Positions 45,604 through 53,606 of a stretch of DNA of 54,622 nt are shown piece by piece; the stretch's first letter is position 1; every line of letters starts with the position of its first letter. Made by a program: the position numbers and the translations under genes. The notes under the pieces are model-generated. The model saw nothing but the letters and a program-made list of their open reading frames with translations, ran no database searches and was not told the DNA's origin. Source of the DNA: JBNLBT01 sp050303435 (GTDB lineage Bacteria; Pseudomonadota; Gammaproteobacteria; Xanthomonadales; Marinicellaceae); contig JBNLBT010000011.1 in NCBI GenBank assembly GCA_050303435.1, positions 1-54,622 of the forward strand, in the 5' to 3' direction.

Positions 45604-46608
45604 GTGAAATATAAAGTATTTAAAAGCCTTGTCGCGATCGCGATGTCAGGCATGTTTTTTAACGCATCTGCTGAGGCCGATTGTGCCGCGTTGTATGCCC
45701 AAGGTTCTGCACTGGCTGAGCCGGCCGAATGTTTCGATTTTCTGGACAAAAGTCAGTTGACATTGCCCGCTTTGGCCAGCGACAAAGCTGTGAAAGCGCC
45801 AACCGATCTGGCCACAGGCGCTGACATCGGATTTGTTTCCGACAACTTTATTGAACACGCGCAAAACAATTTTCCGGGTCAAACCGTTCTGAGTGGCACG
45901 TTTACTTCCACAGTGTTTTCAATGGAGTACAACCAGACCTTGACGACGTTGTATGGTGTTGATTCCGACACGGCGTCTCTGGTGACGGTCAATCCGGCCA
46001 CCGGTGCCATCACCTCAGTGGGTCCATTGACCAACATGCTGGTCGGTCAAAACCCGTCTGGCATTGCCATTGATGGCAACGGCACCTGCTACGTGACAGG
46101 CACCGATGGCACGCAAAGCAGCTTGTACACCTGCGATCTGGGCACCGGCACCTTGACTCTGGTGGGCTCGCAAGCCACCAGCGGTGGACTGATCATCGAC
46201 CTCGTGGCCACTTGCGCAGGCGAACTGTTCGCTCACGACATCGGTTCCGACAGCATTTTCAGCCTCAGTCCGGTGGACGGTTCTGCAACTTTGATCGGTG
46301 CCACAGGTGTGAATTCCAACTTTGCCCAGGGCATGACCTATGACCGTCAGGACGGCACCATCTATGCCTACACCTACCAGGGTGGTGGCGCCAATGTGTA
46401 TGGCACCATCAATCCGGGCACCGGTGCATTGACACCGCTGGCCACCGACAATCCGCTGGGTGAATTCGTCGGCGCTTCCAGAACCATTTGTGCACCGGTC
46501 ATTCCGCCCGCACCTGAAGTGGTGCCGGTGAACAGCTGGTGGATGTTGCTGATGCTGGCCGCCGGTCTGCTGGTGTTTACCATCAGAAGAAACCGCATTC
46601 ACGGTTAA
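45604..46608 (+). CDS. Exported propeller-like protein with PVNxWW C-terminal sorting tail
   Basis: About 334 residues from GTG 45604, seven bases after AGAGGG; the signal peptide KYKVFKSLVAIAMSGMFFNA ends near NASAEA. The middle has repeated LYGVDSDTASLVTVNPATGAI-type blades (SLYTCDLGTGTLTLVG, IFSLSPVDGSATLIGA, VYGTINPGTGALTPLA), a beta-propeller pattern common in surface proteins. The end is PEVVPVNSWW, a hydrophobic segment (MLLMLAAGLLVFTI) and RRNRIHG. The same PVNxW tail occurs on the 33269 protein, so a shared sorting enzyme is likely. A strong terminator follows. Confidence 0.8.
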   Translation: MKYKVFKSLVAIAMSGMFFNASAEADCAALYAQGSALAEPAECFDFLDKSQLTLPALASDKAVKAPTDLATGADIGFVSDNFIEHAQNNFPGQTVLSGTFTSTVFSMEYNQTLTTLYGVDSDTASLVTVNPATGAITSVGPLTNMLVGQNPSGIAIDGNGTCYVTGTDGTQSSLYTCDLGTGTLTLVGSQATSGGLIIDLVATCAGELFAHDIGSDSIFSLSPVDGSATLIGATGVNSNFAQGMTYDRQDGTIYAYTYQGGGANVYGTINPGTGALTPLATDNPLGEFVGASRTICAPVIPPAPEVVPVNSWWMLLMLAAGLLVFTIRRNRIHG

Positions 46609-46640
46609 AAACTAAAAACCTGTCAATTGCGACGGGTCTA

Positions 46641-46677
46641 AAAAAAGCCGCTCGGGTCAACCGCAGCGGCTTTTTTT
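46641..46677. terminator. Bidirectional rho-independent terminator
   Basis: A 12-bp stem AAAAAAGCCGCT/AGCGGCTTTTTT with an outer A-run and a T-run lies between the convergent 45604 and 46705 genes, so it can stop transcription from both sides. Confidence 0.88.
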
Positions 46678-46704
46678 ATTTCTGCGATTGCCGCAATGGC
46701 CGGT

Positions 46705-47739
46705 TCAGTCGCAAAAGCCCTTCACCACATTCACGGTATTGATTCCCAGCGCGTCCAGGGCATAGCCGCCTTCCAGGATGAACACGCTCGGCAGTTGCAG
46801 CGCCTTGAGCCGTTGACCCAGCCGGATGAAGTCGTTTGACTCCAGTCGGAACGCAGAAATCGGGTCGTCGATGAAGGTGTCCAGCCCGAGTGATATCACC
46901 AGGGCGTCGGCGCGGTGTTGCTCTATGCGCAAACAGCCTTCCTCCAGCGCGGCAAACCAGCGCGCCGCCGAAGCGCCGGCCGGCAGCGGCAAATTCAAAT
47001 TGAATCCCTGGCCTTCGGCTGCTCCGGTTTCATCCGCGTGACCGAGAAAATACGGGTATTCGGTGCGCGGATCGCCGTGAATGTTGACCACCAGCACGTC
47101 ACTGCGACGGTAGAAAATGTCCTGTGTGCCGTTGCCATGGTGGTAATCCACATCCAGCACCGCAACCCGTCGCGCGCCGTCATCCAGCAAGCCTTGCGCC
47201 GCGGTGGCGGCGTTATTCAGATAACAATAACCGCCCATGTGGTCGGCGCCGGCGTGGTGTCCGGGCGGTCGGGTAGCGCTCAGCGCCGGGCCGCGGCCTG
47301 AGCCAACGGGGCGGGCGGCGCTGAGCGCGGCATCGGTGCCGGCGCGAGCCACATCCCAGGTGCCGGCGGTCAACGGCGAGCTGTTGTCCATGCAATGCAG
47401 ACCATAACGCGCTGCGAAACCGGCCGGTGCATGGTCGCCGCGCATGCACGGCGTCGGCCACACCGAAGGCAGCGGCTGGCGTTTGTCGTTGCTGGCATCC
47501 AGACTGAGCCATTCTGGCCACGCGGTGTGCAAAAATTCCAGGTAGCGCGGCGTGTGGACGCGCGTCAGTGTGTCGGCGGCATCGGCCTGTGGCGCGTGCA
47601 ACATGAAGCCGGCGTCCACCAGCGCGCGCGCCACCGCATCGCCGCGGCCCACGGATTCATAATAGGGCACCTGTCGCCCGCGGTGTATTTCATAATCGGG
47701 GGCGTGACGGGCGTGGGTCGGATTGTGAACGATGTACAT
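46705..47739 (-). CDS. Class II histone deacetylase-like protein, probable acetylpolyamine amidohydrolase
   Basis: About 344 residues from ATG 47739 (MYIVHNPTHARHAPDYEIHR), which is the usual start of acetylpolyamine amidohydrolases. Catalytic marks are RPPGHHAG (His pair), GYCYLNNAATAAQ, VAVLDVDYHHGNGTQDIFY (zinc ligands Asp and His), ISLGLDTFIDDP and the Tyr in LEGGYAL. It removes acetyl groups from polyamines or related small amides using zinc. No Shine-Dalgarno is evident. The chromatin name is historical. Convergent with the 45604 gene. Confidence 0.88.
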   Translation of the reverse strand: MYIVHNPTHARHAPDYEIHRGRQVPYYESVGRGDAVARALVDAGFMLHAPQADAADTLTRVHTPRYLEFLHTAWPEWLSLDASNDKRQPLPSVWPTPCMRGDHAPAGFAARYGLHCMDNSSPLTAGTWDVARAGTDAALSAARPVGSGRGPALSATRPPGHHAGADHMGGYCYLNNAATAAQGLLDDGARRVAVLDVDYHHGNGTQDIFYRRSDVLVVNIHGDPRTEYPYFLGHADETGAAEGQGFNLNLPLPAGASAARWFAALEEGCLRIEQHRADALVISLGLDTFIDDPISAFRLESNDFIRLGQRLKALQLPSVFILEGGYALDALGINTVNVVKGFCD

Positions 47740-47975
47740 GTGTTGAGATTTGCACCAGGCATTGATCAGAAAGTGCGGCCAGATTACCACCCCCGAGGCC
47801 ATTGGAGCAAGCACAGATTGTTGGCATGTGCAGGCAAAATTTGAACCGTTTCACATCGCCTTGCGGTGATTCAGTGACGCAGTTGGCAATTACTGAAATC
47901 CACAGCAATTCATCGTTTACAAGTCGCTGCTGTCATGAAATACTGACGGCGTAAGAGAGTAATTCCGTTTCATTT
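47740..47975. other. Intergenic region between deacetylase and beta-helix genes
   Basis: Together with the structured leader after it, this makes a ~400-base gap. It must hold the promoters of both divergent genes, but no box stands out. No gene is supported. Confidence 0.35.
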
Positions 47976-48124
47976 GAACGACCTGCAGGCCCATTCGACG
48001 GGGTGCGCCTGCAGGGTGTTCGAACTTTTGTCTGGTGATTCTGCTTTGTCCGGGAAGAAGTTTCTTCTGCGACGAAACGGTGTGGCCTGCGCGCAGGTTG
48101 CGCTGCCGAACAGCGCAAAGCCTG
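47976..48124 (+). promoter_or_regulatory. Strongly structured 5' leader (three hairpins) of the 48139 gene
   Basis: Hairpin A (47976-48021) pairs GAAC and CCTGCAGGC with GCCTGCAGG and GTTC, a nearly continuous 15-bp stem with one mismatch and a 16-base loop. Hairpin B is AGAAG-TTT-CTTCT (about 48055-48068). Hairpin C (48094-48124) pairs CAGG and TTGCGCTG with CAGCGCAA and CCTG. CAGG (48094-48097) can instead pair inside the palindrome CCTGCGCGCAGG (48086-48097), giving two exclusive folds, and CCTGCGGGAG touches the ribosome binding site. It could be a riboswitch-like leader, a small RNA or a conserved element; no known class is recognised. Confidence 0.55.
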
Positions 48125-48138
48125 CGGGAGAAGAGAGT

Positions 48139-50091
48139 ATGATTAAACACACACGCTGCAGTGCCCTGGCACTGTGCGGCCTGCTGTTGTGCGGGCCATC
48201 GCTGCGGGCGGAGGAATCGTCCACCCTGAAATCCCTGCCCGGCTATTGGGCGCAACTGGCCGTGCTGCGCGCCGGCGACATGGGCTTGAGTCCCGCAGAG
48301 GCCTTGCAGCGCACGGCACAGGCCATGCATTCTGCCCAACAGCGAACACGCGCGCTGCGCCAACGCGGCATCGAGCCGGTGATCCGGGTCGGGGCCGATG
48401 AAACCGGTTGCGATTTTTTCACTTTCAGCAACCTCAATGGCTTGCAGAACGCCATTGATGCCGCCGCTGTGGACGCCAATGGACCGGAGCTGACGGTGAT
48501 TCAAGTGGCCAATTCAGCCGATTATTCCGGTCACAGCTATGTGCTCAACGGCGCGCTGGATCAGGACATTGAAATCATCGGCGGTTTTGCCAATTGCAAC
48601 AGCAATCAAGCCACGTCAACTACCACACTGGGCGGTTCAGGCACCGTGGGTTCGGTGATGGAAATCCGCGCATCGACCGCGCTGCAACGGGTGTTTCTGG
48701 AAAACCTCAACCTGCGCGATGGCGGTGCGGATTTTGATCACGGCGGCGGACTCGAAATTGACAGCAACAATCACGTGGAAATCCTCAATGTCGCGATTGA
48801 GAACAACGCCAGCGACATCGGCGGCGGCGTGCACATTCAAGGCGATGGCAGCACCGCCAGCGCGGTGTTGTTTGTTCTCAACGGTTCGCGAATTCGCAAC
48901 AACCAGGCGAGCCTCGGCGGTGGCGGCATCTTTTGCTTCGCCGGTGGCACCGTGGTGCTGGATGCGGTGACCGCCTTGCAGGGCAACAGCAGCGCCGGCC
49001 AGGGCGGTGGTTTTGAAATCCGCGATTGCAATTTGTTGTCCTACGCCAGTCTGCCCGGTGGAATTTTTTCAAACGAGGCGGCGACGGAAGGCGGCGCCGG
49101 GTTCATTGCCAATGCCGCGCGATTTCGCATGATTGGCGGGGAGAGCGCCGGATTCGGTGACGATTCAATCGCCGCCACCCTGGACAACAACCGCGCGAAC
49201 CTGGACGGCGGCGGGCTGTACATCGTCGGCACCTCGTCTGAAGCCTTCATCGAAGACGCGCTGCTGCGCTTCAACCGCGCCGATGCCGACGAGAACGGCA
49301 GTGGCGATGGCGGCGCGGTGTTTGCCGGTGCCAGCACGGAGTTCATCATGCTGCGCGACGAAGCCGGCAGCGACTGCGCCAACGCGGTGCGCTGTTCGCA
49401 GTTGTCCAACAACCGCGCGGCCCACGGCGGCGCGGTGCACGGTTTTTTCACCGCTGAAATCGACATCAGCGGCAGTTACATTGAGTCCAACCAGGCCACT
49501 TTTGGCGGCGCGGCCATCAGCATGCAGAATCTGGCCGATCAGAACATTCCGGCCCGGTTGCGCCTGCAGGGCAACGTGCTGGCCAAAAACATCACCGCGC
49601 ACGCCTTTCAAGGCGTGATTGAACTGATCAATCGCAGCGACGCGGTGCTGGCTTACAACACCTTCGTTGACAACACATCGAGCAACGGCGGCGCAGCGGT
49701 CCGCTTTTTCAACGACGCCAGCATGGCGCTGATCGGATTGATCATCGATGAAGCGGATGGCCAGGTCTTCAACGGCGTGTTCGACGCCGACAGCCAGGCC
49801 TCGGTGCATTGCCTGATGACGCACGAAATCGCCAGCCTGCCGCCCGGCGCATCCGCGGTCTCAACCGCGGCGCCGCGGTTTGTCGACCGCGCCGGCGGCG
49901 ACTTCCACCTGCGCATCGATTCACCGGCGGTGGATTTCTGCGACGAGGTGTTGTTTGAACCGGATGCGGACGTCGATGGTGATGCGCGCGGCGTGGACGT
50001 GCCATTCATCGCCGACGGTCTGGGGCCGCACGATTTGGGCGCCGATGAATTGGTTGAGTTCGATGTGATCTTTGCGCAGGGGTTTGACTGA
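48139..50091 (+). CDS. Exported right-handed beta-helix protein with DVIFAQGFD tag
   Basis: This 650-residue protein has a signal peptide (MIKHTRCSALALCGLLLCGP, cleavage near LRA-EES). A ~60-residue helical segment comes first. Then CDFFTFSNLNGLQNAIDAAA and IEIIGGFANCNSNQA open a parallel beta-helix of many short rungs with GGG, GGA and NN turns (FDHGGGLEIDSNNHVEI, SDIGGGVHI, GGGGIFCFAGG, NGGAAVRFF). It ends DLGADELVEFDVIFAQGFD, the same terminal tag as the 11896 protein. No catalytic motif is evident. Start at ATG 48139 is preceded by GGGAGAAGAG; upstream in-frame sequence is the structured leader. Confidence 0.83.
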   Translation: MIKHTRCSALALCGLLLCGPSLRAEESSTLKSLPGYWAQLAVLRAGDMGLSPAEALQRTAQAMHSAQQRTRALRQRGIEPVIRVGADETGCDFFTFSNLNGLQNAIDAAAVDANGPELTVIQVANSADYSGHSYVLNGALDQDIEIIGGFANCNSNQATSTTTLGGSGTVGSVMEIRASTALQRVFLENLNLRDGGADFDHGGGLEIDSNNHVEILNVAIENNASDIGGGVHIQGDGSTASAVLFVLNGSRIRNNQASLGGGGIFCFAGGTVVLDAVTALQGNSSAGQGGGFEIRDCNLLSYASLPGGIFSNEAATEGGAGFIANAARFRMIGGESAGFGDDSIAATLDNNRANLDGGGLYIVGTSSEAFIEDALLRFNRADADENGSGDGGAVFAGASTEFIMLRDEAGSDCANAVRCSQLSNNRAAHGGAVHGFFTAEIDISGSYIESNQATFGGAAISMQNLADQNIPARLRLQGNVLAKNITAHAFQGVIELINRSDAVLAYNTFVDNTSSNGGAAVRFFNDASMALIGLIIDEADGQVFNGVFDADSQASVHCLMTHEIASLPPGASAVSTAAPRFVDRAGGDFHLRIDSPAVDFCDEVLFEPDADVDGDARGVDVPFIADGLGPHDLGADELVEFDVIFAQGFD

Positions 50092-50219
50092 AGAGCGGAC
50101 CAGCGCCGGGTTTTGTCGTTGCCCGACGGGCAGGCAACTTGCGCGAGCGCGGACGCACGCGGTTTACATCCACCCGCGGTGTTGTCATAATGCTGTTCTT
50201 TTTTAACCGGGTGAGAACA

Positions 50220-51050
50220 ATGAAATTGTGTGTATTTGTGCTGTGGATGGCGGGCATGGCGGTGGCCAGTGCTGGAGAGGTTTTACCGGTGCCGGCAGCG
50301 ACGCCATTGACCATCGGTGAAACGCTGAGCTTCAAATCGGCGGTGCTGAATGAAACCCGGCAATTGAACGTGTATTTGCCCGACAGCTACGCACAGCAAC
50401 CGGAGAAACGCTATCCGGTGGTGTATCTGCTGGACGGTTCGCGCGATGAGGATTTGCTTCACATCGCCGGATTGACCCAGTTCGCCTCGTTTTCCTGGAT
50501 CGGCATGATGCCCGAGGCGATCGTGGTTGGCATTGGCAACGTCGATCGCAAACGCGATTTCACCCACCCGAGTGAAGATGAACGCGACCGCAGCGAATTT
50601 CCCACCGCCGGGCATTCAGCGGCCTTCATCGAATTTCTCAAAACAGAACTCAAACCCATGGTGCACCAGCGCTACCGCACCGCAAGCGAAGACGTGATCA
50701 TTGGCCAGTCCCTGGGCGGCTTGTTGCTGAGCGAACTGCTGCACAGCCAGCCGCAGCTGTTCACCCACCACATCGTGGTCAGTCCGTCGCTTTGGTGGGC
50801 CAATGAAACGCTGTTGAAACGAACGTTGGAATCGCTGCCGGTGCAAGGCCGGGTGTTCATCGGCGTCGGCGCCGAAGGCGAAGTGATGGAACGCCTGGCG
50901 CGCGATCTGCACAGCAAACTGAAACCCCTGATGGCGCAACCCGGCCACCTGATGTTCAAACACTACCCGCAACTGAACCACGGCGACACCCTGCACCTGG
51001 CCGCCTATGACGCCCTGGATTTTGTGTTTCAAATTTCAACAGAACAGTGA
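50220..51050 (+). CDS. Exported alpha/beta-hydrolase esterase (esterase D/Fes-IroE type)
   Basis: About 276 residues from ATG 50220 with a signal peptide (MKLCVFVLWMAGMAVASAGE). The alpha/beta-hydrolase core is YPVVYLLDGS, EAIVVGIGNVDRKRDFT, the nucleophile elbow IGQSLGG (Ser), VVSPSLWW, and the catalytic His in NHGDT. This matches the PF00756 esterase family, which includes siderophore esterases, S-formylglutathione hydrolase and acyltransferases. Substrate is unknown; no siderophore genes are nearby. An ATG at 50190 would give a longer signal region. Confidence 0.85.
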   Translation: MKLCVFVLWMAGMAVASAGEVLPVPAATPLTIGETLSFKSAVLNETRQLNVYLPDSYAQQPEKRYPVVYLLDGSRDEDLLHIAGLTQFASFSWIGMMPEAIVVGIGNVDRKRDFTHPSEDERDRSEFPTAGHSAAFIEFLKTELKPMVHQRYRTASEDVIIGQSLGGLLLSELLHSQPQLFTHHIVVSPSLWWANETLLKRTLESLPVQGRVFIGVGAEGEVMERLARDLHSKLKPLMAQPGHLMFKHYPQLNHGDTLHLAAYDALDFVFQISTEQ

Positions 51051-51140
51051 AATGGTAACTGGGGAAGTGTGAAATCTCCTCTGTCTGCTCGCCCATTTTG
51101 AGTGATCAAAAGCATTGATCGTGATTCAAGGACGTTGCTT

Positions 51141-51149
51141 TGATACAAT
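51141..51149 (+). promoter_or_regulatory. Extended -10 promoter of the FG-GAP gene
   Basis: TGATACAAT is an extended -10 element (TGn plus TACAAT) 31 bases before the start codon. The ribosome binding site AGGGA (51174-51178) sits unusually close to the ATG at 51180, with one base between, so initiation may be weak. Confidence 0.45.
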
Positions 51150-51179
51150 ATAAATGAATTACTAAAAATAGCTAGGGAC

Positions 51180-53543
51180 ATGCACTATTTGTTTTTAATT
51201 TTCTGTTCATTCGCGGTGTATTCCCAGAATGTGATGTTCACAGAAACCCTCATTGATAGGGGGTATTTCCCAATGCAGGATTTTCAGGTTCTGGACCTGG
51301 ACGGCGATGGTGACGATGATATTCTGGACAATACGTTGAGGAGTTTGGGGGCGGGACTTGAAATCAGATGGTATCGGAATGATGGAGATATATTTAACAA
51401 GCAATTTATTTCCGATTCCCTGATTATCAATTCTGGGGCAAACAACGGAACTGTGGTGGCACGAGCATGGACAGCCAACGCGTTACCGGACCTGTTTGTA
51501 AACACCAGTTCTGATGTCAAAGTCATTCGATTACAACAATCAAGCCCACTGCAGTTTTATTCCACTCAACTCCACACTTTACCGGATTTGGATCATTTCT
51601 ATGGTTTTCCTGCAGATTTTAATCACGACGGGCAACCGGATATGGCTGGATTCACTCGCGAGCTGAATGGCGAAAGCCGTTTCTTGGTTTTACTGAGTGA
51701 TGGAACCGATTACATCCCTGTTGATTTGGGGTTGCTCTTCACATCGTTGCCTAATGTCAGTGGTTTCCACACTGAAATCATTGACATGAATGGCGATGAT
51801 TATGAAGATCTCGTGTTCGTGGCCACACAAATTGTAGGTGATGGAAACGACGATGCAGTCATCTATGCGCGGAATCAACAAAATGGCACATTTGAAATTT
51901 TTCAGGCAGGCTTAATGGATCGTTTGGCCAGACGGTTACCCATAGACAGCCGGTGGCATAAATTGCTGTCTTTTTCCGATGACAACAACGATGGGTTGAC
52001 TGACGTGATTTTTTCCGGGCCTGTAGAAGACAGCCACGTTGCGGTTAAATTGCAACAAATTTCAGACGCGGTGTTTGATCGGATTCTGTTGCCAACACTC
52101 AGTCCGGTCAGAGAGCAGAAAATGATTGTACAAGATGTGGATTTGGATGGGCTTAAGGACATTGTGTCCGTTCCTCACGGCTCATCAAATCCGACTTTGA
52201 ATTTGTTCATAAACAACGGCACGGCATATGAAACTCCACTGGCATTGACAACCTTGATGGAACGGCCCAATGATTCAGCGCTGGTCCGTTCTCAGAATGA
52301 GACGACGTGGCATGTAGTGGCTTCCGGCAATTTTTTTAACACGATGTATTTGCAAAGCTCTGATTTGAGTTTCGACCAACGTATCCTGGGCAATGAATTG
52401 GTGTATTTTGTCCATGCGGTTGAGCCCATTGATACGGATGGACAGGGTGATCAGGAACTGCTTGTTTTGTCTGAACACAGTTCGGCAATTTTTTTGTACT
52501 CACGCCATCTGAATGATGGTTTTATTCAACACCTTGTGGATGCCCCAGAACATCAAGTGATCGGGGTGCATGCATTGGATTACGATCAGGACGGCGATGA
52601 AGACGTGCTGGCATTTTTGCGAATCAGTCATGGTCAACTTCGAGTGGATGTTTATGAAAATTTGGGCAACCACCAGTTTCAAGCATCGACATTACAAACC
52701 TTGGAGATAAACACCTCAACATCAACAGAAATTCTGTGGTTTGACATGGATAACGACGGCGATTCAGATGCAGTGTTCAATTTTGAAACCGGCTTGATGC
52801 GTTGGTACGAATTTGATGGGAATCATTTCACCCAGAATCGTTTTTTTGGCCAGAGTATTGGCACCGGTATTTCGCGACATGTATTGGCGGATTTGGATGG
52901 TGACGGGGACACCGACTTTGTTCAGCAAGGCATGATTTGTGTTGTGTTCATCTGTAACAACGAAACAAACTGGTATGAGATGCGACCAGATAAAAGCCAC
53001 GTCAAGCATTTGATCAGTGATGCATTGAGTTTCCTTATCGTTAAATCCGGTGATTTGGATGGGGATGGTGCGGATGAATTAATTCTAAAAAATGATGAAC
53101 AAGACGTGTATGCAGGAAAATTGATCAATGGAGCCATGAATTTTTCTCCATTGAGTATTCATTTAGAAGGCGAGAATGCATATCGGAAGGACTACACGGT
53201 TTTGGGTGATGTTAACGGCGATGGATTGGCAGACGTGGTTAATCGGTTCAACGTGTATCTAAATCTCGGCAATGGCGTGTTTCAATTGCAGCGTTACGCC
53301 GAGGTTAGTGGTTTGGATATTTATCGCATGTTGGATTTAAACGGCGATGGCCGCGATGAAATATTTGTCAATGTAAACGATTTTAATGGCTTGAAAATGA
53401 TCAGCCTGAGGGGAGGGTCTGAACCGGTGCTTGTGCCCACTCTGTCACCAATCTTTCGCGGGATATTATTGGTCCTGTTGATGGCAATCAGTGGCTTCAT
53501 TGGGTCTCGCAAACGATCATCTGGATTCGAGATCAAGCATTAA
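51180..53543 (+). CDS. Exported FG-GAP/VCBS repeat protein with VPTL C-terminal sorting tail
   Basis: This 787-residue protein has a short signal peptide (MHYLFLIFCSFAVYSQ). The mature part is built from about twelve integrin-like blades with Ca-binding D-x-[DN]-x-D-G-x2-D loops (DLDGDGDDDIL, DFNHDGQPDMA, DMNGDDYEDLV, DYDQDGDEDVL, DMDNDGDSDAV, DLDGDGDTDFV, DVNGDGLADVV, DLNGDGRDEIF). These should form one or two beta-propellers. The tail is PVLVPTLSP, then a hydrophobic helix (GILLVLLMAISGFIG), then SRKRSSG: an IPTL-like sorting signal. Base composition is AT-richer than its neighbours. Probably a cell-surface protein; ligand unknown. Confidence 0.85.
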   Translation: MHYLFLIFCSFAVYSQNVMFTETLIDRGYFPMQDFQVLDLDGDGDDDILDNTLRSLGAGLEIRWYRNDGDIFNKQFISDSLIINSGANNGTVVARAWTANALPDLFVNTSSDVKVIRLQQSSPLQFYSTQLHTLPDLDHFYGFPADFNHDGQPDMAGFTRELNGESRFLVLLSDGTDYIPVDLGLLFTSLPNVSGFHTEIIDMNGDDYEDLVFVATQIVGDGNDDAVIYARNQQNGTFEIFQAGLMDRLARRLPIDSRWHKLLSFSDDNNDGLTDVIFSGPVEDSHVAVKLQQISDAVFDRILLPTLSPVREQKMIVQDVDLDGLKDIVSVPHGSSNPTLNLFINNGTAYETPLALTTLMERPNDSALVRSQNETTWHVVASGNFFNTMYLQSSDLSFDQRILGNELVYFVHAVEPIDTDGQGDQELLVLSEHSSAIFLYSRHLNDGFIQHLVDAPEHQVIGVHALDYDQDGDEDVLAFLRISHGQLRVDVYENLGNHQFQASTLQTLEINTSTSTEILWFDMDNDGDSDAVFNFETGLMRWYEFDGNHFTQNRFFGQSIGTGISRHVLADLDGDGDTDFVQQGMICVVFICNNETNWYEMRPDKSHVKHLISDALSFLIVKSGDLDGDGADELILKNDEQDVYAGKLINGAMNFSPLSIHLEGENAYRKDYTVLGDVNGDGLADVVNRFNVYLNLGNGVFQLQRYAEVSGLDIYRMLDLNGDGRDEIFVNVNDFNGLKMISLRGGSEPVLVPTLSPIFRGILLVLLMAISGFIGSRKRSSGFEIKH

Positions 53544-53606
53544 ATGCATTCCTGATCATCAGATGATGGATTCGCCCTGAGAAGATTGGCCAACGAACGC
53601 GCTCAA

